From the NCBI RefSeq assembly GCF_900105945.1, contig NZ_FNSO01000001.1, positions 1-64,000 on the forward strand: DNA of 64,000 bases, written 5' to 3'. Position numbers and translations under genes: made by a program. This stretch comes from Amycolatopsis tolypomycina (GTDB taxonomy: Bacteria; Actinomycetota; Actinomycetes; Mycobacteriales; Pseudonocardiaceae). The notes under the pieces are model-generated. The model worked only from the letters and a program-made list of their open reading frames with translations. It did not search any database and was not told where the DNA came from. This document shows, one piece after another, positions 47,593 through 54,069 of the stretch (the first letter of the stretch is position 1; each line of letters opens with the position of its first letter).

Positions 47593-47729
47593 TTGTCCAC
47601 AGGAAGCTGAGTTATCCCCCGGGTTATCCACAGCTTTTCACGGTGATGGCCTAACGGCTGTCCACAACGTGTGGGGCCCGGGGTGGCCGGGGCGTGGATA
47701 TGTGGTGCTTCGTCCCCAAGTTGTCCACA
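47593..47729 (+). promoter_or_regulatory. Cluster of DnaA boxes
   Basis: TTGTCCACA occurs at 47593-47601 and 47721-47729, TTATCCACA at 47624-47632 and CTGTCCACA at 47658-47666, all in the same orientation, with a weaker TTATCCCCC at 47612. TTGTCCACA is the preferred DnaA box of high-GC actinomycetes. The cluster fills the 215-bp gap between the convergent DUF445 and CGNR genes. There is no dnaA, dnaN or AT-rich unwinding region nearby, so it is not oriC; a DnaA-titrating or regulatory cluster is possible. Confidence 0.7.
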
Positions 47730-47766
47730 ACCGTTCGAGTGTCCGCCGCTCGGATGAGGGCCGCGG

Positions 47767-48228
47767 TCAGCCCGCCGCGGCGCGCGCCCGCCAGCCGCGC
47801 GCCTTCTCCCGGTTGCCGCAGACGCGCATCGAGCACCACGTCCGCGACCGGTTGCGCGACTCGTCGTAGAACGCCCACAGGCACGTGTCGGCGGGGCAGA
47901 TCTTCAGCCGGATCCACTCCCCGCGCACGACCAGCCGCGCGCAGGCGACGAACACCGCGCCGACGACGTCGTCCGCGACCAGCTGCGGCCCCTCCGCCGT
48001 CAGCGAGATCCGCGTGCCCACGTCGACGCTGCCGCCCGGCAGCCGCGGGTCGCCGACGGCCGCGCGCAGGGCATCCCGCGCCGCCCTGGCTTCGGCCGCC
48101 GGATTGGCCGTCAAGGCGTGCGCGGCCGCCCACGCGTGCCACTGCCCGGGGTCTTCGAGCAGGTCGGTGCCCTCTTCGACGTTGACCGTGTTCAGGAACT
48201 CCACCACGAGGGACGCGTCGGTGTGCAC
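47767..48228 (-). CDS. CGNR zinc-finger regulator (short ABATE type)
   Basis: The GTG start at 48228 gives 153 aa. The N-terminus, HTDASLVVEFLNTVNVEEGTDLL, is ABATE-like. The C-terminal zinc finger reads CPADTCLWAFYDESRNRSRTWCSMRVCGNREKAR. It is divergent from the VOC protein gene. The 83-bp region between holds TAACC and GGTTA in inverted orientation (near 48262 and 48284), a candidate operator that resembles the TAACC-containing sites of the first CGNR gene (32136). Confidence 0.87.
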   Translation of the reverse strand: MHTDASLVVEFLNTVNVEEGTDLLEDPGQWHAWAAAHALTANPAAEARAARDALRAAVGDPRLPGGSVDVGTRISLTAEGPQLVADDVVGAVFVACARLVVRGEWIRLKICPADTCLWAFYDESRNRSRTWCSMRVCGNREKARGWRARAAAG

Positions 48229-48311
48229 TTACCGAGTGTACGGCGGTTGCCTCCCGGCCCGATAACCCACATAATCGCTTCACTGGTTACTCAGGATCGA
48301 AGGGAGCGACG

Positions 48312-48680
48312 ATGAGTGCGGTTCCGACGCTGGGCGTGGTGGCCCTCGACTGCCCCGACCCGGTGGCGCTGGCCGAGTTCTACCGTTCGGTGCTGGAGTG
48401 GGAGACGCCCGAAGTGGCCGACGACGGGCACTGGGTGACGCTGCCCAACCCCGCGGGCGGCGCGGGCATCGCGTTCCAGCGGGTGCCCGACTACCGGCCG
48501 CCGGCGTGGCCGTCCGCCGAGAACCCGCAGCAGCTGCACCTGGACCTGAACGTCACGGACCTGGAAGCGGCGCACGAGCGCGTGCTCGGCCTGGGGGCGA
48601 AGCTGCTCGACGACAAGCCGGAGACGTTCCGCGTCTACGCCGATCCGGTGGGGCACCCGTTCTGCCTCTGCGCCTGCTGA
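48312..48680 (+). CDS. VOC-superfamily (glyoxalase-like) protein
   Basis: The 122-aa protein has LGVVALDCPDPVALAEFYRSVLEWE, GIAFQRVPDYRPPAWP, QLHLDLNVTDLEAAHERVLGLGAKLL and YADPVGHPFCLCAC. It is of the Glyoxalase_6 type common in actinomycetes: small metal-binding or bleomycin-resistance-like fold, unknown substrate. AAGGGAGCGACG precedes the ATG. It diverges from the CGNR gene, which probably regulates it. Confidence 0.88.
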   Translation: MSAVPTLGVVALDCPDPVALAEFYRSVLEWETPEVADDGHWVTLPNPAGGAGIAFQRVPDYRPPAWPSAENPQQLHLDLNVTDLEAAHERVLGLGAKLLDDKPETFRVYADPVGHPFCLCAC

Positions 48681-48705
48681 CGCGTTTTTGCGTAGGCTCT
48701 GCGGT

Positions 48706-49086
48706 GTGATTTGTCCGAAGTGTCAGAACCAGATGCGGACCGTCGACAAGAACGGCATCCACATCGACCAGTGCGACGGCTGCCGCGGGATCTTCCTGGA
48801 CCGCGGTGAGCTCGAGGCGATCGTCGGTGCGGAAAGCTCGTTCTACGGCCAGCAGCCGCCGCCCTACCAGGGAGGACCGGCGCCGACGGCGCACTACGGC
48901 CGTCCCGACTCGCCGCGCCCCTACCGGGGCGGCTACCCGGATTCGCCGAAGGCGTACCGCGGTGGTTACGCCGACTCGCCGCGGCCGCACCGCGGCGGGT
49001 ACTCGGATTCGCCGCGGCCGTACGGCCACAACCAGCACGGCCACGGGCACCGCAAGCGCAGCTTCCTCGAGAACCTCTTCGACTGA
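48706..49086 (+). CDS. TFIIB-type zinc-ribbon protein with YRGGY/DSPRP repeats
   Basis: GTG 48706 (VICPKCQNQMRT) gives 126 aa. The N-terminal zinc ribbon is CPKC...CDGC followed by RGIFLDRGELEAIV, the zf-TFIIB family. The C-terminal half is a low-complexity array of RGGY-DSP units (four to five copies of about 12 residues), a His-rich segment (HNQHGHGHRKR) and FLENLFD. The family is widespread with unknown role, possibly RNA or protein binding. It is followed after 1 bp by a zinc-ribbon kinase-like gene. Confidence 0.87.
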   Translation: MICPKCQNQMRTVDKNGIHIDQCDGCRGIFLDRGELEAIVGAESSFYGQQPPPYQGGPAPTAHYGRPDSPRPYRGGYPDSPKAYRGGYADSPRPHRGGYSDSPRPYGHNQHGHGHRKRSFLENLFD

Positions 49087-49087
49087 G

Positions 49088-49699
49088 ATGGGGCTCGACC
49101 TGCGGATCTGCCCGGCGTGCGGCGAGCTGGCGGACCGCCCGGTCGTCGCGGGCAACGTCGTCACGTGCGCGAAGTGCGGACACGAATGGCCGTTCCGGAA
49201 GCTGCCGCTGTTCGCGGTGACCGGGCCGAGCGGCGCCGGGAAGTCGACGGTGGGTCCCCTGCTGGCCGACCGGTTCGCCGGCGACGTCGTGGTGCTGGAC
49301 CAGGACATCCTCTGGATCGGCGCGCTGCGCGACGACGTCCTGGACTTCCGCTCGGTCTGGCTGCGGATGGCGGCGATGCTGCACCAGAACGGCCGTCCGG
49401 TCGTGCTGTGCGGGACGGTCGCGCCGCCGGAGTTCGAGCCGCTGCCGGAGCGCGCGTTGTTCAGCGACATCCACTACCTGGCGCTGGTGGGGTCGCCGTC
49501 GTCGCTGCGCGCCCGGCTGCGCGCGCGTCCGGCGTGGCGCGAGTGGGACGAGGAGCGGATCGACGAGATGCTGGAGTTCAACGACTGGCTCCGCAAATCG
49601 GCCCCGGACCTCGGCGTCGAGGTCTTCGACACCACGGACGTCTCCCGTGCGGCGACGGCCGACCACGTGGAGAAGTGGATCCGCGCGCGGCTGCCTTGA
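49088..49699 (+). CDS. Zinc-ribbon P-loop kinase-like protein
   Basis: The 203-aa protein has an N-terminal zinc ribbon (CPACGELADRPVV, then CAKCGHEWPF), and a P-loop, TGPSGAGKSTVGPLL, near residue 45. DQDILWIG, an LCGTVAPPEFEPLP loop and a lid-like RARLRARPAWREW follow. It looks like a small nucleoside or metabolite kinase fused to a zinc ribbon, an unusual combination. Tight coupling to the preceding zf-TFIIB gene suggests a joint role. It ends at a 38-bp palindrome. Confidence 0.8.
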   Translation: MGLDLRICPACGELADRPVVAGNVVTCAKCGHEWPFRKLPLFAVTGPSGAGKSTVGPLLADRFAGDVVVLDQDILWIGALRDDVLDFRSVWLRMAAMLHQNGRPVVLCGTVAPPEFEPLPERALFSDIHYLALVGSPSSLRARLRARPAWREWDEERIDEMLEFNDWLRKSAPDLGVEVFDTTDVSRAATADHVEKWIRARLP

Positions 49700-49737
49700 C
49701 CCGCGAGGGCACTTTCACGTGAAAGTGCCCTCGCGGG
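49700..49737. terminator. 38-bp perfect palindrome between convergent genes
   Basis: The 19-bp arm CCCGCGAGGGCACTTTCAC is followed directly by its complement. It lies between the kinase-like gene and the convergent methyltransferase gene and shares the GGGCACTTT core with the palindrome at 20521-20556. Probably a bidirectional terminator lacking a T-tract. Confidence 0.7.
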
Positions 49738-49739
49738 CG

Positions 49740-50888
49740 TCAGGCCAGTGGCCAGGTGCGGCCGCCGGGGGAGTCGAGCCAGAACTCCTGGCGGTCGCCG
49801 GTCACGGTGACCCCGAACCGGTCGCGGTCCGGCTTCCCCAGCTCGCACCACTCGACGTAGGCCGCTTCGGCCAGCTCCCACAGCGCCCGCGGGCCGCCCT
49901 GGGCGACCTCGTCCGCGCCGCCGCGCTTGCGGTGGCGGACCCACGAGCCGTCCGGGTGGACCAGCGCGACGCTCGGCGCGTCGGCGTCGCCGCCTTCGCG
50001 CACCGGGCGGACGCCGGGCAGCGCGAGCCCGGCGTAGAACTCGAACTGACGGCGGGGCTGGAGCACCGTCGACATCGGCAGCCGCGTCTGTTCCCAGTCG
50101 TCGCGGGCGGGCATCGGCAGCGGGCCGGTGTCCGGTAGCCGGTGCGCGCGCAGCGGCATGAACCGGCCGTCGCGCGCGAGGACGCGGCCCTGGGCCGTGC
50201 CGTCCTCGCCGGCGACCAGTCGGACCAGCCCGGCGCCGATCGGGCGGTTCAGCGTCGTGACGATCAGGCCGCCGGGTTTCGTCTGCGCCGGCCACGCTGC
50301 CGGGATCGACGAAACCGACGCCGTGCACAGCACCCGGTCGAAGAGCGTGCCGGCGGGGAAGCCGAGCGCGCCGTCGCCCACCGCGCACGCCGGGTGGTAG
50401 CCCGCCGCCGCCAGCCGCTCCCGCGCCGCCGCGACGAGCGCCGGGTCGATGTCCACTGTGGACACCCGGCCGGCCCCGCAGCGGTGGCTCAGCAGTGCGG
50501 CGTTGTAGCCGGTGCCGGTGCCGATCTCGAGCACGCACTGCCCGTCGCGCACCTGCAGCTCCTCCAGCATGATCGCCATGATCGCGGGCATGCTCGACGA
50601 GCTCGTCGGCGTGCCCGCCACCGGGCCGTCGCGCCGGGCGGCGTCCCAGCGGCCCGGGTCGTCGTCGAGCTGCGTCACCAGCACGTCGCGGGAGTAGGCG
50701 GTCTCCAGCCAGCCGGGATCGCCGCGGTCGACCGCCGCCCACAGGCCGCCCGCCGGCACGAAGAACCGCGGCAGGAAGACGTGGCGGGGGACGGCCCGGA
50801 AGGCGGCGATCCACTCCGGCGCGTGCAGGACGTCCTCGTCGAGCAGGTGCTCGACGAGGCGCCGCCGCAGCCGGGCCGAGCGCGTCAT
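49740..50888 (-). CDS. Protein-L-isoaspartate O-methyltransferase-like protein
   Basis: ATG 50888 gives 382 aa, longer than classic PCMT (about 210 aa). It has RLVEHLLDEDVLHAPEWIAAFRAVPRHVFLPRFF, the PCMT motif VLEIGTGTGYNAALLSHR, the acidic VDIDPALV, and a long C-terminal domain (FYAGLALPGVRPVRE). Such long forms occur both alone and as RiPP-maturation methyltransferases (graspetide or FxLD systems). No ATP-grasp gene or precursor is adjacent, so a RiPP role is not supported here. Confidence 0.85.
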   Translation of the reverse strand: MTRSARLRRRLVEHLLDEDVLHAPEWIAAFRAVPRHVFLPRFFVPAGGLWAAVDRGDPGWLETAYSRDVLVTQLDDDPGRWDAARRDGPVAGTPTSSSSMPAIMAIMLEELQVRDGQCVLEIGTGTGYNAALLSHRCGAGRVSTVDIDPALVAAARERLAAAGYHPACAVGDGALGFPAGTLFDRVLCTASVSSIPAAWPAQTKPGGLIVTTLNRPIGAGLVRLVAGEDGTAQGRVLARDGRFMPLRAHRLPDTGPLPMPARDDWEQTRLPMSTVLQPRRQFEFYAGLALPGVRPVREGGDADAPSVALVHPDGSWVRHRKRGGADEVAQGGPRALWELAEAAYVEWCELGKPDRDRFGVTVTGDRQEFWLDSPGGRTWPLA

Positions 50889-50992
50889 GGCACCACGGTA
50901 GCGGTGAGCGTCACAACGCTGGTTGCAAGCAGGGTGCTTGCAATAGCTAGCACTCGCGCGTACCGTCGATGGTGTCGCGAGGAGGTGACCGG

Positions 50993-51451
50993 ATGGCAGA
51001 GACCGGTGGGACGTCAGGATCCGGCAGTCCCATGGAGAAGGTCGCGGACATCGCTTCCGACATCGGCGAGTACATCCGCCAGCAGCGCAACACCGCGAAG
51101 ATCTCGTTGCGCCAGCTGTCGAAGCTCGCCGGCGTGTCCAACCCGTACCTGAGCCAGATCGAGCGCGGGGTCCGCAAGCCCAGCGCGGAGATCCTGCAGC
51201 AGATCGCCAAGGGCCTGCGCATTTCGGCGGAAGCGCTGTACGTGCAGGCCGGGATCCTCGACCTGCCGACGGGCGGGCCGGTGGGCGACGCGATCCGCGC
51301 CGACGCCGAGCTGACCGAACGGCAGAAGCAGGTCCTGCTCGACGTTTACGAGTCCTTCCGCCGGGAGAACGCCGCGGCACGGCCGGCCGCCGCTCCCGGC
51401 TCGGACACCCCAGACACCACACCAGCCGCGAAAACCGAGGAGTCAGCATGA
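50993..51451 (+). CDS. XRE-family regulator of the hbhA block (Rv0474-like)
   Basis: The start is MAETGGTSGSG (50993) with CGAGGAGGTGACC before it; 152 aa. The HTH is IGEYIRQQRNTAKISLRQLSKLAGVSNPYLSQIERGVRKPSAEILQQIAKGL, followed by a helix ELTERQKQVLLDVYESFRREN and a disordered C-terminus. Position directly before an HbhA-like gene matches Rv0474-Rv0475 of Mycobacterium. Its stop overlaps the next ATG (ATGA). Confidence 0.9.
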   Translation: MAETGGTSGSGSPMEKVADIASDIGEYIRQQRNTAKISLRQLSKLAGVSNPYLSQIERGVRKPSAEILQQIAKGLRISAEALYVQAGILDLPTGGPVGDAIRADAELTERQKQVLLDVYESFRRENAAARPAAAPGSDTPDTTPAAKTEESA

Positions 51452-52131
51452 CCACCCCCAAGACCGAAGACGTCAAGAAGGCCGTCACCACCGCCCTCGA
51501 CCAGGTCCGCACCCCGCTGCTCGCCGCGCTCGGCGCCGGCAACCTGGCCACCCACGCCGTCACCGACGCCGTGGCGAAGGCCAAGGAGAACGTGACCAAG
51601 AGCGGCGAGGCCGCCCGCAAGAACCTGCAGGAGCTGCCGACCGACGTCGAGAGCCTCCGCGAGAAGCTGGACCCGGCCGAGCTGCGCAAGGTCATCGACG
51701 AGTACACCGAGGCCGCGCTCAAGCTGTACAACAAGCTGGCCGAGTCGGGCGAGCAGGCGTGGGACAAGTTCGCCGCGCAGCCGCAGGTCAAGAAGGCCAT
51801 CGAGCAGCTCGAGGAGGCCGTGGCCACCGCGCAGGGCCAGGTCGAGGGCGTCACCAGCGAGGTCCGCGAGCGCGTCGACGGCGTGCTGGGCACCTTCACC
51901 AAGCGCACCCGCTCGGTCGGCGAGAAGACCGCCCGCAAGGTGACCGAGGTCGCCGGCGAGGCCGCCGACGCCATCGAGGAGCTGGGTGACGACGTCGCCC
52001 ACGAGACCCGTTCGGCCAGCCGCCGCGTCGCGAACAAGACGGCCCCGAAGACGGCGGCCCCGGCCCGCCGCACGACCACGTCGACCACCGCCGCCGCCAA
52101 GAAGCCGGCCGCGCCGAAGGCCGACAAGTAA
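51448..52131 (+). CDS. hbhA: HbhA-like heparin-binding hemagglutinin homologue
   Basis: The 227-aa protein is almost entirely helical and charged (coiled coil, residues about 5-170) with ALGAGNLATHAVTDAVAKAKENV near the N-terminus. It ends in a Lys/Ala/Pro-rich tail (AAAKKPAAPKADK) like the methylated C-terminus of mycobacterial HbhA. In non-pathogens it is thought to work in membrane or lipid-body organisation and adhesion. Gene order (XRE, hbhA, DUF2516) is conserved with Mycobacterium. It is followed by a strong hairpin. Confidence 0.87.
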   Translation: MTTPKTEDVKKAVTTALDQVRTPLLAALGAGNLATHAVTDAVAKAKENVTKSGEAARKNLQELPTDVESLREKLDPAELRKVIDEYTEAALKLYNKLAESGEQAWDKFAAQPQVKKAIEQLEEAVATAQGQVEGVTSEVRERVDGVLGTFTKRTRSVGEKTARKVTEVAGEAADAIEELGDDVAHETRSASRRVANKTAPKTAAPARRTTTSTTAAAKKPAAPKADK

Positions 52132-52146
52132 AAACGCCGTGAACAC

Positions 52147-52182
52147 CCGGCCCCGCCATCGGCTCCCCGATGGCGGGGCCGG
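52147..52182 (+). terminator. Strong stem-loop after hbhA
   Basis: CCGGCCCCGCCATCGG (52147-52162) pairs with CCGATGGCGGGGCCGG (52167-52182) over a 4-nt loop, a 16-bp stem. A weak T content follows. It probably ends or attenuates the hbhA transcript before the DUF2516 gene. Confidence 0.8.
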
Positions 52183-52215
52183 GGTCGTTCGGGTGGTTTG
52201 CCGTAAGCTGTGGCT

Positions 52216-52509
52216 GTGCTAGTCGCCATCTGGATCCTCAATGTCATCCACTGGGGCAGCGCGCTGGTCGGGCTCTTCGCCTTCGTGCACGCGCTGCTGC
52301 AGCGCGCGGACGCCTATTCGGCCGCCGACCGCAAGACCAAGCCCATCTGGATGCTGATCACCGGCGGCGCGACGCTCGCCATGGTGCTGTTCCCCGTGAT
52401 GGGCCCCGGGATGATCTTCTACGTACCCGCCATGGCCGCGACCCTGGTCTACATCGTGGACGTCCGCCCGAAGCTGATCGAGGTCCAGCGCGGCGGCTCC
52501 AGCTGGTAG
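52216..52509 (+). CDS. DUF2516 membrane protein (Rv0476-like)
   Basis: GTG 52216 is chosen because TAAGCT (-10-like, 52204-52209) stands 7 bp upstream, suggesting a leaderless mRNA; GTG 52210 is an alternative in frame. The product (97 aa) has three spans: LVAIWILNVIHWGSALVGLFAFVHALL, PIWMLITGGATLAMVLFP and GMIFYVPAMAATLVYIVDVRPKL. Order after hbhA matches Rv0476. Function unknown. Confidence 0.87.
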   Translation: MLVAIWILNVIHWGSALVGLFAFVHALLQRADAYSAADRKTKPIWMLITGGATLAMVLFPVMGPGMIFYVPAMAATLVYIVDVRPKLIEVQRGGSSW

Positions 52510-52522
52510 CTAGTCTGGCGGG

Positions 52523-53065
52523 GTGACCTGGACGATCGCCGGGAGCCTCACCGTCGTTCCCGCCCCCACGCGTACTGACCTGCTTGCCGAGCCCGTGGCC
52601 AAGGCCCTGGCCGCGCTCGCCGACCCGGACGCCGTCGGCGTCGCCGAGATCGACCCGTCGCTCGCCGACACCGCCGCCTTCTGCGAGGCCTACGGCTCGC
52701 CGCTCGAAGCGTCCGCGAACTGCGTCGTCGTCGCCGGCAAGCGCGCCGGCGAAGTCCGCTTCGCGGCCGCGCTCGTGCTCGCGACGACTCGCGCCGACGT
52801 CAACGGCGTGATCAAGCGCCGCCTCGACGTCCGCAAGGCGTCGTTCGCGCCGATGGACGAAGCCGTCTCGCTCACCGGCATGGAGTACGGCGGCATCACG
52901 CCCGTCGGCCTGCCCGCCGAATGGCCCATCCTGCTCGACAGCCGCGTCGCCGAGGCGCCCGAGCTCGTCATCGGCAGCGGGATCCGCGGCAGCAAGCTGC
53001 TGATCTCCGGCGCCGCGCTGGCCGCCCTGCCCGGCGCGGAGGTCATCGAGGACCTCGCCCGGTGA
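52523..53065 (+). CDS. YbaK/ProX-type aminoacyl-tRNA deacylase domain protein
   Basis: The GTG start gives 180 aa. Signature segments are GSPLEASANCVVVAGKRAGE (with the catalytic lysine), ATTRADVNGVIKRRLDVRKASFAPMDEAV, GMEYGGITPVGLPAEWP and IGSGIRGSKLLISG. It hydrolyses mischarged aminoacyl-tRNAs (Ala- or Cys-tRNA-Pro type). It is coupled to the next gene by GTGA, which is an unusual link between tRNA editing and amino-acid catabolic enzymes. Confidence 0.9.
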   Translation: MTWTIAGSLTVVPAPTRTDLLAEPVAKALAALADPDAVGVAEIDPSLADTAAFCEAYGSPLEASANCVVVAGKRAGEVRFAAALVLATTRADVNGVIKRRLDVRKASFAPMDEAVSLTGMEYGGITPVGLPAEWPILLDSRVAEAPELVIGSGIRGSKLLISGAALAALPGAEVIEDLAR

Positions 53066-54069
53066 CGTCCGTCTGGCTCCGGTACCTGACCGGCGCCGAC
53101 ATCGACTCACTCGGTGTCACGGACGCCGACATCGTCGGCGCGGTCGAAGACGTGCTCGCCGACCACGGCCGCGGTCAGGTCGTCTTCGAGCCGCGTACGC
53201 ACCTCGTGCCGGACAACGGCGGCAAGGGTCACTTCAACATCCTTCGCGGCCACTTGTCGGCGAAGCAGGTCAGCGGCGTGAAGGTCGTCGGTGACTTCGT
53301 GGGGAACTTCGAACAGGGCCTCCCTTCGGAAATGGCGTTGATCCTGCTGCTCGACCCGGACACCGGCATGCCGCGGGCCATCGTCGACGGCACGATGATC
53401 ACCGAGGCCCGCACCGGCGCGATGACCGCCGTCGGCGCGAAGTACCTGGCCCGGCCGGGTTCCCGGGTGCTCGGGCACATCGGCGCCCGCGGTACCGCCT
53501 GGTGGAACGTCGTGCTGCTCGACTCGTTGTTCGACTTCGCCGAGATCCGCGTGACCAGCAAGCGCCCGGAGTCCCGCGAGGACTTCGGCCGCCGGCTGTC
53601 CGAACGGCTCGGCAAGGACGTCCGCGTCTGCGCCACGGCCGAGGAGACCTTGGACGGCGCGGACATCCAGGTGGAGGCATCCCGGCTCGTCGAGCCCGAG
53701 GCGCTCGTGCGCCGCGAGTTCCTCCGGCCGGGCACCTTCCTGGTGCCCTACGGCACGATCAGCGCGCTCGAGCTCACGCTGCTCGAGGACGTCGACAAGC
53801 TCGTCGTCGACGACTGGCGCGAATCGCGGTCCGGCAACCCGCGGTTCGGCGCCCTGCGCCCGCAGCTCAACGCCGGCCTGCTCACCGAGGACAAGGTCCA
53901 CGCCGAGATCGGCGACATCGTGGCGGGCAGCAAACCCGGCCGCGAGCACGACGCCGAACGGATCCTGTTCTGGCACCGCGGACTGTCCACAACGGACATC
54001 GCGGTGGCGACCATGATCCTCGCCCGTGCGGAGGCTTCCGGCGTCGGCACCATGTTGCCCTACCGATGA
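53062..54069 (+). CDS. Ornithine cyclodeaminase/mu-crystallin family protein
   Basis: The GTG at 53062 overlaps the YbaK stop; 335 aa. Conserved are VFEPRTHLVPDNGGKGHFNIL, SGVKVVGDFVGN, MALILLLDPDTGMPRAIVDGTMITEARTGAMTAVGAKYLARPGSRVLGHIGARGTAWWNV (catalytic Arg/Thr region and the NAD loop GHIGARG) and AEIGDIVAGSKPGR. The family includes ornithine cyclodeaminases, ketimine reductases and alanine dehydrogenases. Its stop overlaps the start of the MIO lyase-like gene (ATGA), so the two likely act on the same amino acid. Confidence 0.9.
   Translation: MTSVWLRYLTGADIDSLGVTDADIVGAVEDVLADHGRGQVVFEPRTHLVPDNGGKGHFNILRGHLSAKQVSGVKVVGDFVGNFEQGLPSEMALILLLDPDTGMPRAIVDGTMITEARTGAMTAVGAKYLARPGSRVLGHIGARGTAWWNVVLLDSLFDFAEIRVTSKRPESREDFGRRLSERLGKDVRVCATAEETLDGADIQVEASRLVEPEALVRREFLRPGTFLVPYGTISALELTLLEDVDKLVVDDWRESRSGNPRFGALRPQLNAGLLTEDKVHAEIGDIVAGSKPGREHDAERILFWHRGLSTTDIAVATMILARAEASGVGTMLPYR

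Noticed and set aside
47552..47766. Chromosomal oriC
   Set aside because: DnaA boxes are present, but dnaA, dnaN, recF or gyr genes and an AT-rich unwinding stretch are absent, and the number of boxes is small for an actinomycete oriC.
49740..50888. RiPP (graspetide or FxLD) methyltransferase cluster
   Set aside because: The PCMT-like protein has the right length, but no ATP-grasp ligase, lanthipeptide enzyme or precursor gene is adjacent.
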